DNA from: Oscillospiraceae bacterium
Lineage (GTDB): Bacteria; Bacillota; Clostridia; Oscillospirales; Ruminococcaceae
Reading direction: 5' to 3'
NCBI GenBank assembly: GCA_029240015.1
Contig: JARBTU010000134.1
Coordinates: 1-5,472 of the forward strand
Length of the DNA: 5,472 nt
The notes under the pieces were generated by a model. It saw only the letters and a program-made list of their open reading frames with translations, did not search any database and was not told the DNA's origin. Shown here piece after piece: positions 1 through 5,472 of this stretch. The position numbers and the translations under genes were made by a program. Every line of letters begins with the position of its first letter. Positions within the stretch are counted from its first letter, which is position 1.

Positions 1-8
1 TCATTTTA

Positions 9-1181
9 TCATCTTTTTAAATAGCCTAGGGGATTTTGAGCTTGTCCGTTGATTCTTACCTCAAAATGCAAATGAGGTCCTGTTGACCAGCCGGTACTTC
101 CTACTTTCGCAATGGCTTGTCCTCTCTCAACGTGCTCTCCCACAGATACAAGCAACGCACTACAGTGTCCGTAAAGAGTGCTCTTTCCTCCGCCGTGGTC
201 AATAATCACGTATTTTCCATAACTGTATCCCGGCTTGTCATTGGTGATCGCTGTAATGACCGTTCCTGAATTTGCGGCTACAATGGTCTTGCCATAAACT
301 CCGCCACCTGAAATATCTATTCCTTTATGTGTGGTTCCCCAACGTGACCCAAATCCGGAAGTTATCGTAGAATACCCCGGTAAAGGCCATAGGAATTCTC
401 CACCGACATATTCTCCATCGGACTGATGCGCAGCTATTTGCCGCTGAATCTCTTCTTCGGCTTCTTTCATCTGCTTATCAATCTCCGCCGCATTGGCCTT
501 ATATTCTTCTTCTTGAAGCTTAAGCTCATTGATAGCTGATTTGCTCTTCTGATAAGCTAAATCCAACGAACTTTTCTTGGACGCCAAGTTAGCCCTCGCT
601 GCGGAAACTTTCTCTTTGTCTGCCTCTACTCTTGCTTTGGCAGTTTCAATAGCCGATTTTTCTTTTTTCAGCTTACTAATAAGCTTTTGGTCATGGTTCG
701 AAACTCTTTTGACAATCTCTATTCTTGTCAAGAAATCAGACATATCCGTCGCACCTAAAAGCATACTTAACATCGACGGATCGGAAGACATATACATCGC
801 TCTGAGCCTTTGCTTAAACTGATCGTATGTAACCTTGATATCTTCCTCTTTTTGCTTGATCTGTACTTCTTTTTCATCTATTTCTTTATTGATTTCGGTA
901 ATCTGTGTATTCAGAATGCTAATTTGATTCTGAGTCACTTCAATCTGGCTATCAAGTTGTTTCTGGTATTCTTCTTCTTTTGTCTGATCTTTTTGTGTCT
1001 GCTGCATCTGGCTTTTAATTGCTTTTTGCTGTTCTTCAAGCTTATCATATTTAGACTGCAGGTCAGCAACAGAAGACGCGGTAACATCTATATTAAAAAC
1101 ATTAAACGAAAAAACAAAAGCAATTGCCATAACAATTGTGGCTGAAACAGCTTTTAATGTTCGCCTTTTTTTTATAGACAT
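9..1181 (-). CDS. Secreted coiled-coil M23 (LytM) murein endopeptidase, EnvC/PcsB/CwlO-like FtsEX partner
   Basis: Predicted secreted peptidoglycan hydrolase of 390 residues, last gene of the ftsEX operon. Numbering is from the ATG at 1181. Residues 1-35 form a signal peptide: KKRR at 4-7, a hydrophobic core around 11-29, and a VTA/SS cleavage site after 35. Residues about 38-250 are rich in K, E and Q with heptad-like spacing, a long coiled coil. It is interrupted near 130-154 by a segment with LLG and SDFLTRI that resembles the hinge of PcsB/CwlO coiled coils. Residues about 264-390 are an M23 domain with the full set of active-site residues: H285 and D289 (HKGID), H339 (YGH), H370 and H372 (HLH). 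In the LytM family the first two and the last bind zinc, and the other histidines are catalytic. It should therefore cleave peptide cross-bridges itself, controlled by FtsX outside the membrane. The frame opens at a GTG at 1202, but AGGAAG at 1197-1192 sits inside that extension and favours the ATG at 1181. An EnvC-like pure activator role is less likely. Confidence 0.93.
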   Translation of the reverse strand: MSIKKRRTLKAVSATIVMAIAFVFSFNVFNIDVTASSVADLQSKYDKLEEQQKAIKSQMQQTQKDQTKEEEYQKQLDSQIEVTQNQISILNTQITEINKEIDEKEVQIKQKEEDIKVTYDQFKQRLRAMYMSSDPSMLSMLLGATDMSDFLTRIEIVKRVSNHDQKLISKLKKEKSAIETAKARVEADKEKVSAARANLASKKSSLDLAYQKSKSAINELKLQEEEYKANAAEIDKQMKEAEEEIQRQIAAHQSDGEYVGGEFLWPLPGYSTITSGFGSRWGTTHKGIDISGGGVYGKTIVAANSGTVITAITNDKPGYSYGKYVIIDHGGGKSTLYGHCSALLVSVGEHVERGQAIAKVGSTGWSTGPHLHFEVRINGQAQNPLGYLKR

Positions 1182-1191
1182 ATCTTTTTCG

Positions 1192-1197
1192 CTTCCT
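1192..1197 (-). promoter_or_regulatory. Ribosome binding site deciding the M23 gene start
   Basis: AGGAAG on the minus strand lies 10 bases before the ATG at 1181. It falls inside the codons that follow the upstream GTG at 1202, and that GTG has no comparable site in front of it. The ATG also gives a compact signal peptide with its basic residues near the N-terminus. Confidence 0.65.
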
Positions 1198-1219
1198 TTC
1201 ACAATAAATCAAAGATTTC

Positions 1220-2122
1220 TTACACCTTCAAGTGATTCCCTATACTGAACGCACTTCCCAAACCGCCCGTAAGCATACCTGCAAAACAGAACGACACCGC
1301 TAAGGTCGGAGCCGCGGTTTTGAACGGAACGATATGTACAAACATCTCTCTGAGCCATGCGGAAGAATTATCCTCAATCAACCCAACCACTCCGTTGTAT
1401 GCCAGCCATATCACAACAAAAGCCAAAAGCGCTGAGGCAAGGCCTAAAAGCAGTCCTTCTACTATAAAGGGTAGCCTGATAAACCCGTTTGTTGCTCCCA
1501 CATACTTCATAATGTTTATCTCGCGCCGTCTTGAAAATACAGATGCCCTGATTGTATTTGCAATAATCACAATCGAAACAATAACCAGCGCCATAATCAT
1601 AGCAATCCCAAAAGTATTGACCATTTTGTTTGCATCAGACAGTGTTTGCCCTACTTCCGGAGACGCATTGACCTTCAAAACATTATCCAGTGTTTCGATT
1701 TGGCTGATTGTAGATACCATGATGCTTAAATCTTTTATTCTAACTTCAAAAGATGCCGGAAATGTATCTTTTTCGATTCCTTCTATTAATCCTGCATCCG
1801 CGCCGAGAAGCTCTTTTTGTCTTTCAAAGGCCTGTTCTTTTGAAACGTATCTGACATCATAAATGTTTGAATTGGACGTCAGACTCTGTTCCAGTGATGC
1901 AATCTGTTGTTCGGTCGCGCTATCTTGAACAAAAACAACTGCATTGTTCTGCATTTCAACGTATTTAACAAGGCTGTTCACATTGATGGTGAACAGGATG
2001 GCAAAGCCGACAAGCAAAAGACAAGCTGTTAATACACCCACAGAAGCAAATGACATGAGCCTGTTAAACCAAACATTTTTTGCTCCCTCTTTTAAGAGGT
2101 ATTTAAAGCTGCTAGCTTTCAT
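1220..2122 (-). CDS. ftsX: Cell-division ABC transporter membrane subunit FtsX
   Basis: FtsX, 300 residues, the usual length for Gram-positive members. It is the membrane half of FtsEX, which passes the ATPase cycle of FtsE to a murein hydrolase outside the cell rather than transporting a solute. The N-terminus (1-23) is cytoplasmic and basic. A first membrane helix lies at about 24-46, then a large extracellular domain at about 47-170 that would hold the coiled coil of its partner. Three more helices follow at about 171-191, 219-245 and 270-292. Between helices 2 and 3 is the family-typical cytoplasmic stretch around 196-212, with SRRREI and MKYVGATN, the likely FtsE coupling region. The ATG overlaps the end of ftsE by 11 bases and has a strong ribosome binding site inside ftsE, so the two are probably translationally coupled and made in matched amounts. 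The secreted M23 gene follows after 38 bases, which fits its role as the extracellular effector. No frame damage is seen. Confidence 0.96.
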   Translation of the reverse strand: MKASSFKYLLKEGAKNVWFNRLMSFASVGVLTACLLLVGFAILFTINVNSLVKYVEMQNNAVVFVQDSATEQQIASLEQSLTSNSNIYDVRYVSKEQAFERQKELLGADAGLIEGIEKDTFPASFEVRIKDLSIMVSTISQIETLDNVLKVNASPEVGQTLSDANKMVNTFGIAMIMALVIVSIVIIANTIRASVFSRRREINIMKYVGATNGFIRLPFIVEGLLLGLASALLAFVVIWLAYNGVVGLIEDNSSAWLREMFVHIVPFKTAAPTLAVSFCFAGMLTGGLGSAFSIGNHLKV

Positions 2123-2795
2123 CCGTACCTCCTATATATCCATCAAAAGCGATCGTGCCGTTTTCAATATTTATTGTTCTTCCGCCAAACTGACGCACCA
2201 AGTCATGCTCATGTGTTACCATAAGCACTGTTGGGCCGCAGCTGTTGATTTCCTTTAACAACTCAACAATTTCATACGCAAGCTCCGGGTCGACGTTTCC
2301 CGTCGGCTCGTCCGCAATAATCAAAGTCGGGTCGTTCACAAGCGCTCTTGCCAACGCAACACGCTGCTGTTCCCCTCCGGAGATTTCATTCGGATATCTT
2401 CTGGCTTTGTCCGCAAGACCCATCAAGTCCAGAACATAAGGAACTCTGTTGCGTATAAAGCGCACGGACGCATCGGTCACACGCAAACTAAACGCGATAT
2501 TGTCAAAAACCGTCATGCTCGGGATAAGTCTGAAGTCTTGAAAAACTACACCGATAGAACGTCTGAACTTAGGAATTTCTTTATTCTTCAGATTGGTCAG
2601 ATTATATCCGTTAACAATAACCTTCCCCGTTGTCGCTATAGTTTCTCTTAACAAGAGCTTTAACATTGAACTTTTGCCTGCTCCGGATGAACCGACAACA
2701 AATGCAAATTCTCCGCTGTTTATTTTTAGGTTAACATCCTTAAGAGCCGTTGTTCCATTCTCATAGTCAAACGAAACATTTACTAAATCTATCAT
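2112..2795 (-). CDS. ftsE: Cell-division ABC transporter ATP-binding subunit FtsE
   Basis: FtsE, 227 residues from the ATG at 2795, matching the family's usual length of about 228. It is the cytoplasmic ATPase that binds FtsX and powers control of cell-wall hydrolysis at division or elongation sites. All ABC motifs are present, numbered from this ATG: Walker A GSSGAGKS at 35-42; Q-loop glutamine 86 in VFQDFRLIP; signature SGGEQ at 139-143; Walker B LIIADE at 158-163, followed by PTGNVD (FtsE proteins usually have NLD); and switch histidine 195 in VTHEHD. FtsE differs from the related MacB/LolD ATPases mainly in context, and the ftsX gene directly after it settles the identity. The frame can be read upstream to a TTG at 2813, but AGGGG at 2808-2804 lies 8 bases before the ATG, and MIDLVNVSF is the normal FtsE N-terminus. 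The regulator gene ends 26 bases upstream with no terminator between, so co-transcription is likely. Confidence 0.97.
   Translation of the reverse strand: MIDLVNVSFDYENGTTALKDVNLKINSGEFAFVVGSSGAGKSSMLKLLLRETIATTGKVIVNGYNLTNLKNKEIPKFRRSIGVVFQDFRLIPSMTVFDNIAFSLRVTDASVRFIRNRVPYVLDLMGLADKARRYPNEISGGEQQRVALARALVNDPTLIIADEPTGNVDPELAYEIVELLKEINSCGPTVLMVTHEHDLVRQFGGRTINIENGTIAFDGYIGGTDES
2127..2133 (-). promoter_or_regulatory. Strong ribosome binding site of ftsX, within ftsE
   Basis: AGGAGGT lies 4 bases before the ftsX ATG (2122-2120), inside the last codons of ftsE. The close match to the 16S anti-Shine-Dalgarno and the 11-base gene overlap suggest coupled translation of ftsE and ftsX. The spacing is a little short. 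Confidence 0.8.
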
Positions 2796-2803
2796 TACAA
2801 CTG

Positions 2804-2808
2804 CCCCT
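2804..2808 (-). promoter_or_regulatory. Ribosome binding site deciding the ftsE start
   Basis: AGGGG lies 8 bases before the ATG at 2795. It lies within the extension that would result from starting at the TTG at 2813, and so argues against that longer start. Confidence 0.6.
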
Positions 2809-2821
2809 ACCAATTATTATC

Positions 2822-3907
2822 TTAGAATTTAACCGGATTAGATGTCAAATATTTTTTAACCATTAAGGCAATTTTAAATATAATGGCATGGTCGAATTCT
2901 CTTAAGTCCAGCCCCGTAAGTTTCTTGATTTTTTCTAAACGATAAACCAATGTATTTCTGTGCACAAAAAGCTTTCTTGATGTTTCTGATACATTCAGAT
3001 TGTTTTCAAAAAAGCGCTGTATTGTAAACAGTGTTTCATGATCAAGCGATTCAATCGAACCTCGATTAAATACTTCTTTCAAGAACGTTTCACAAAGGGT
3101 CGTCGGAAGCTGATAAATCAGCCTTGCAATCCCCAGATTATCATAGCTTACAATAGACTTGTCCGTATCGAAAACTTTTCCTACTTCCAAAGCGACCTGT
3201 GCTTCTTTGAAGGATCTTGCAAGGTCTTTTACGCCGATAACTGCTGTTCCGATTCCCACAGTCGCACGGGTATAAAATTCGCTGCTCAATGTGTCAACAA
3301 TAGAACGGGCAAGTTTTTCAAGGTCTTTTGAGTCGATTCCGCTTTTGATTTCTTTAATCAAAACAATGTCGTTTTCGCTGATGTTAAAGACAAAATCCTT
3401 TTGCTTGTCCGGGAAAAGATTTTGAATCACTTCATAAGCACTGACATCGTTTGTGGATAAGACTCTAATCAATAGAGCGACACGGTTCACATCCGTGTTA
3501 AAGTGCAGTTCTCTTGCTTTTACATAAATGTCTCCAGGCAAAATATTATCCAAAACAACATTTTTAATAAAGTTATTTCGGTCATATTTTTCGTCATAAT
3601 ACTGCTTGATGCTCGAAAGTGTAATCGCCAAAATCTGCGCATACTTTGCCGCTGTTTCATCTACACCTTCTACAAAAACTGCATAATCCGGCTTGATGTG
3701 CGGGCCAAAAGGTTTATAGGTGAATCCGTCACGGATAAATGTGTCATGCGAATCAGCCATATCAATAGAAATAAACTCGTGCGTTATGCCTATTTTAGGA
3801 AGATCACTGCATGAAATAATAGTCGCTGAATCGTCGACAACACCTATCACCCGGTCAATTGTGTCACGCATTTGATGAACAACACCTTGAAAAAGTCTAT
3901 TCGACAT
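2822..3907 (-). CDS. CdaR/PucR-family transcriptional regulator, first gene of the ftsEX operon
   Basis: Predicted DNA-binding regulator of 361 residues from the ATG at 3907. The C-terminus, about 293-338, is a PucR-type helix-turn-helix. Its core at 305-327 has the characteristic VSETSRKLFVHRNTLVYRL pattern, with VHRNTL as the recognition segment. The middle, about 141-251, looks like the degenerate GGDEF-like domain of this family, ending in VGIGTAV and SFKEAQVALEVG. The N-terminal part, about 4-70, with VDDSATIIS, SDLPKIG and THE, resembles a shortened sugar-diacid recognition domain of CdaR, but the match is partial and the ligand is unknown. CdaR and PucR relatives respond to small metabolites such as sugar diacids or purine breakdown products; whether this one does is unknown. 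No catabolic genes are nearby. It sits 26 bases before ftsE, downstream of its own promoter, so it may regulate its own operon. A longer frame begins at a TTG at 4009, but that codon lies within the predicted -35 box, so the shorter start is preferred. Confidence 0.88.
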   Translation of the reverse strand: MSNRLFQGVVHQMRDTIDRVIGVVDDSATIISCSDLPKIGITHEFISIDMADSHDTFIRDGFTYKPFGPHIKPDYAVFVEGVDETAAKYAQILAITLSSIKQYYDEKYDRNNFIKNVVLDNILPGDIYVKARELHFNTDVNRVALLIRVLSTNDVSAYEVIQNLFPDKQKDFVFNISENDIVLIKEIKSGIDSKDLEKLARSIVDTLSSEFYTRATVGIGTAVIGVKDLARSFKEAQVALEVGKVFDTDKSIVSYDNLGIARLIYQLPTTLCETFLKEVFNRGSIESLDHETLFTIQRFFENNLNVSETSRKLFVHRNTLVYRLEKIKKLTGLDLREFDHAIIFKIALMVKKYLTSNPVKF

Positions 3908-3913
3908 CTGTAT

Positions 3914-3919
3914 CCCCTT
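3914..3919 (-). promoter_or_regulatory. Ribosome binding site deciding the regulator start
   Basis: AAGGGG lies 6 bases before the ATG at 3907 and supports that start. The upstream TTG at 4009 has no recognisable ribosome binding site. Confidence 0.7.
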
Positions 3920-3980
3920 CTTTTGAATGAATTTGGTACTATTGTTGCGAATACGAAATATTGCATACCCAATTAGTTTC

Positions 3981-4009
3981 ATTTTACATAAAAAGCGGTT
4001 AATTTGCAA
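3981..4009 (-). promoter_or_regulatory. Probable sigma-A promoter of the regulator-ftsE-ftsX-M23 operon
   Basis: On the minus strand TTGCAA (4009-4004) is followed after exactly 17 bases by TAAAAT (3986-3981). Each box differs from the consensus TTGACA or TATAAT at one or two positions. Transcription would start near 3974, leaving a leader of about 65 bases before the ATG at 3907. It is the best promoter I can see in this intergenic stretch, and no promoter of similar quality is evident between the four downstream genes. The call is by eye only. Confidence 0.6.
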
Positions 4010-4089
4010 TACTTAATTAACTTTTTTTGTGCAAAACATCATTATTTTTTATAAAAATGTCATTTTGGAAACAAAAAACTTTCTGTTTA

Positions 4090-4102
4090 TTACAAATTGT
4101 AA
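4090..4102. repeat. Small perfect dyad TTACAA-A-TTGTAA, possible operator
   Basis: Two 6-base arms around a single central base form a perfect palindrome about 80 bases upstream of the predicted -35 box. On the minus strand, TGT followed by TACAAT (4104-4096) overlaps it and looks like an extended -10 element without a good -35, so a second weak promoter is possible. In DNA this AT-rich, short dyads also arise by chance. Confidence 0.3.
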
Positions 4103-4156
4103 CACACATCTGCTATTTAGTTGTTAATAAACGATTAATCAGTAATTTTTAAAACC

Positions 4157-4188
4157 AAAACATTTTTCCTCCAAAGGAAAAATATTTT
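4157..4188. repeat. Inverted repeat with hairpin potential
   Basis: ATTTTTCCT (4162-4170) and AGGAAAAAT (4175-4183) pair perfectly around a CCAA loop. After one mismatch, four more A-T pairs extend the stem to 4157-4188. The stem has only two or three G-C pairs. It lies just past the main terminator of the ATPase gene. It could be a backup terminator, since the minus strand continues into GGTTTTT, or a protein-binding site. Confidence 0.4.
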
Positions 4189-4215
4189 TAAGCATGAATT
4201 TTTTTCATTTATATG

Positions 4216-4248
4216 AAAAAACAGGAATACGAAACGTATTCCTGTTTT
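4216..4248 (-). terminator. Rho-independent terminator of the ABC ATPase gene
   Basis: Bases 4218-4231 and 4235-4248 are perfect complements forming a 14-base-pair stem with a 3-base loop, including an internal core of ACAGGAATACG. Read on the minus strand, the stem runs into a stretch of six T residues (4221-4216). It begins about 30 bases after the stop codon at 4279. On the plus strand the T run is only four long, so it acts mainly for minus-strand transcripts. It separates the ATPase gene from the regulator-ftsEX operon. Confidence 0.88.
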
Positions 4249-4278
4249 AAATCCAAGATTATAAATGAAAGGAACGAC

Positions 4279-5421
4279 CTAATTTACAATAGCCTGTTCA
4301 GTTTCTTTGTCAAAAATGTGAACTCTGTTCGGGTCAATTGCCATTTTGATTGAGTCTCCGACACGAGCTGTAGAACGAGGAGAAACTCTTGCTGTTAAAG
4401 AAGAACCTTCACAGTTTACAAATAGATATGTTTCCGCACCCATTAGCTCTGTTACTTCAACTTCACATTCAATTAAACCTGTTGTTGCGCTGGACAAGAA
4501 CATTTCTTCGTCATGAATGTTTTCAGGACGGATACCCAAAATAATTTCTTTTCCGATGTAGTTTTTAAGCTCTTCATTCTTTGCTTTGCTTTCAGGAAGC
4601 TCAACTTGGAATTTTTGTCCTCTTTTGGTTTTTGTGTCTTCCGAACCAAATTCAACATACAATTTTCCGTCTTTTTCTAAAAGAACAGAATCAATGAAGT
4701 TCATTTGAGGAGACCCCATAAAGCCGGCAACAAAAAGGTTCTTTGGCGTCGTATATAGATTTTGAGGGCTGTCAACCTGTTGAATAAAACCGTCTTTCAT
4801 AACAACGATTCTGCTTGCCATGGTCATAGCCTCTGTCTGGTCATGGGTAACGTAAACAAACGTGGTTCCCAAACGCTGATGAAGTTTTGAAAGCTCAGTC
4901 CTCATCTGTGCACGCAATTTAGCGTCCAAGTTAGAAAGAGGCTCGTCAAGCAAGAAAACCTGTGGTTCACGAACAATCGCACGCCCCAACGCAACACGTT
5001 GGCGTTGACCACCTGAAAGTGCTTTTGGTTTACGATCCAAAAGATGTGTGATATCAAGCGCTCTTGCAGCTTCCTCCACACGTTTTTTGATTTCGTCTTT
5101 TGGTGTTTTTCTGAGTTTAAGTCCGAATGCCATGTTTTCGAAAACTGTCATGTGAGGATAAAGCGCATAGTTCTGGAAAACCATCGCAATATCACGGTCT
5201 TTCGGTGCTACGTCGTTAACCAGTTTGTCACCGATGTAAAGTTCACCGTCAGAAATTTCTTCAAGTCCTGCAATCATACGAAGGGTTGTTGACTTTCCGC
5301 AACCGGAAGGACCAACCAAAATAACAAATTCTTTGTCTTTAATTTCAAGATTAAAATCAGAAACGGCAATTACGCCACCTTGATATCTTTTATAAATACC
5401 GCGCAATGATAAGCTTGCCAT
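4279..5421 (-). CDS. ugpC: CUT1-type sugar ABC importer ATPase (UgpC/MsmX/MalK family)
   Basis: Cytoplasmic ATPase subunit, 380 residues, for ABC importers that take up oligosaccharides or glycerol-phosphate compounds. The nucleotide-binding domain spans about 4-235: Walker A GPSGCGKST at 37-45, Q-loop glutamine 83 in VFQNYALYPH, signature LSGGQ at 135-139, Walker B VFLLDE at 155-160, D-loop SNLD at 163-166 and switch histidine 193 in VTHDQTEA. The C-terminal region, about 236-380, is the TOBE/regulatory domain typical of MalK relatives, with GIRPE at 296-300 and MGAETYL at 327-333. Length and full motif set fit an intact protein. The ATG follows a near-perfect ribosome binding site. No permease or substrate-binding genes adjoin it in this window, and a terminator follows it directly. 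Such solitary ATPases in Firmicutes, for example Bacillus subtilis MsmX, energise several different sugar importers; the same role is inferred here. The substrate cannot be told from this subunit, and the UgpC name denotes the family, not proven glycerol-phosphate transport. Confidence 0.95.
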   Translation of the reverse strand: MASLSLRGIYKRYQGGVIAVSDFNLEIKDKEFVILVGPSGCGKSTTLRMIAGLEEISDGELYIGDKLVNDVAPKDRDIAMVFQNYALYPHMTVFENMAFGLKLRKTPKDEIKKRVEEAARALDITHLLDRKPKALSGGQRQRVALGRAIVREPQVFLLDEPLSNLDAKLRAQMRTELSKLHQRLGTTFVYVTHDQTEAMTMASRIVVMKDGFIQQVDSPQNLYTTPKNLFVAGFMGSPQMNFIDSVLLEKDGKLYVEFGSEDTKTKRGQKFQVELPESKAKNEELKNYIGKEIILGIRPENIHDEEMFLSSATTGLIECEVEVTELMGAETYLFVNCEGSSLTARVSPRSTARVGDSIKMAIDPNRVHIFDKETEQAIVN

Positions 5422-5427
5422 AAAAGG

Positions 5428-5434
5428 ACCTCCT
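5428..5434 (-). promoter_or_regulatory. Strong ribosome binding site of the ABC ATPase gene
   Basis: AGGAGGT lies 6 bases before the ATG at 5421. The near-perfect complementarity and good spacing suggest efficient translation, as expected for an ATPase shared by several importers. Confidence 0.85.
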
Positions 5435-5448
5435 AAGATATTGAATGG

Positions 5449-5454
5449 ATTATA
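5449..5454 (-). promoter_or_regulatory. Possible -10 element of the ABC ATPase promoter, -35 outside the window
   Basis: A perfect TATAAT on the minus strand lies 27 bases before the ATG. It would start transcription near 5442, giving a leader of about 20 bases. With the normal 17-base spacer the -35 box would fall at or beyond the window edge, so only half of the promoter can be judged. Confidence 0.4.
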
Positions 5455-5472
5455 TTTACATATCAGTAATTT

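Larger units (their letters stand above)
3908..4278. other. AT-rich intergenic region between the ABC ATPase gene and the regulator gene
   Basis: This stretch carries no convincing gene. Bases 4021-4200 are only about 22 percent G+C by hand count, much lower than the flanking genes. It contains the terminator of the upstream ATPase gene, a second hairpin-forming inverted repeat at 4157-4188, a TTACAA/TTGTAA dyad at 4090-4102 that overlaps a possible extended -10 element, and the main predicted promoter at 4009-3981. I recognised no riboswitch or small RNA in it. Confidence 0.75.

Noticed and set aside
1..8. Possible start of a further gene (ATG at 4-2 on the minus strand) after the M23 stop codon
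   Set aside because: Only a few bases are in view and no ribosome binding site precedes the ATG, so no gene can be claimed.
577..1145. Plus-strand open frames opposite the M23 gene
   Set aside because: They are antisense shadows of the coiled-coil coding sequence. Low-complexity F/L/I-rich translations are what K/E/Q-rich codons give on the other strand, and no ribosome binding site or family motif is seen.
9..1181. Possible degenerate EnvC-type activator instead of an enzyme
   Set aside because: All five expected LytM active-site residues are present, so inactivity cannot be supported from the sequence.
1320..1862. 180-codon plus-strand open frame opposite ftsX
   Set aside because: It is antisense to a clearly intact ftsX, has no recognisable domain, and is likely open by codon-bias shadowing.
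4121..4140. Rex-like site beginning TTGTTAA in the intergenic region
   Set aside because: The left half resembles the Rex consensus, but the matching right half TTAACAA is missing at the required distance. In this AT-rich DNA a single half site is not meaningful.
3908..4215. Riboswitch or small RNA in the long intergenic stretch
   Set aside because: The region is about 22 percent G+C in its core, lacks any conserved riboswitch motif I recognise, and the predicted transcript leader before the regulator is only about 65 bases.
4473..4658. 61-codon minus-strand frame inside the ABC ATPase gene
   Set aside because: It is an alternative frame of the TOBE-domain region, with a composition typical of a frame-shifted reading, and has no sign of independent expression.

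Overview
The window reads as chromosomal DNA of a low-to-moderate GC Gram-positive anaerobe of the Clostridia type, perhaps a Lachnospiraceae-like lineage. This is inferred from the strong AGGAGG-type ribosome binding sites, the very AT-rich intergenic DNA, and the gene content: FtsEX followed by a secreted coiled-coil murein hydrolase, and a CdaR/PucR-type regulator ahead of ftsE. The genus cannot be named from the sequence alone. All five genes lie on the minus strand, so transcription runs from high to low coordinates.

Region by region, in transcription order. (1) 5421-4279 encodes a solitary ATPase of a sugar-type (CUT1) ABC importer, of the UgpC/MsmX/MalK family. It has a consensus -10 element just upstream and a clear Rho-independent terminator (4216-4248) just downstream, so it is probably monocistronic here. 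(2) 4278-3908 is a gene-free, AT-rich stretch of about 370 bases. It holds that terminator, a second hairpin-forming inverted repeat, a small TTACAA/TTGTAA dyad and a good sigma-A-type promoter. (3) 3907-9 looks like one operon of four genes: a CdaR/PucR-family regulator, ftsE, ftsX and a secreted M23 (LytM) peptidoglycan endopeptidase. The gaps are about 26 bases, an 11-base overlap, and about 38 bases, with no terminator visible between genes.

How the genes work together. FtsE (cytoplasmic ATPase) and FtsX (four-helix membrane protein with a large extracellular loop) form the complex that turns ATP hydrolysis into activation of an extracytoplasmic coiled-coil partner. In this operon the partner is the last gene. 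Its coiled coil resembles that of PcsB/CwlO, but its catalytic domain is a LytM domain with every metal and catalytic residue present. It is therefore probably a working hydrolase, unlike E. coli EnvC, which only activates amidases. The regulator at the head of the operon may adjust expression of this cell-wall module in response to a metabolite, but nothing in the sequence proves that.

Start choices: three open frames extend upstream of the likely real starts through TTG or GTG codons. Ribosome binding site positions, and for the regulator the promoter position, favour internal ATG starts at 3907, 2795 and 1181. I found no transposon, CRISPR array, RNA gene, prophage or clearly new system. 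The window is a mostly ordinary core-genome region, and its most interesting points are the regulator-ftsEX linkage and the modular hydrolase.
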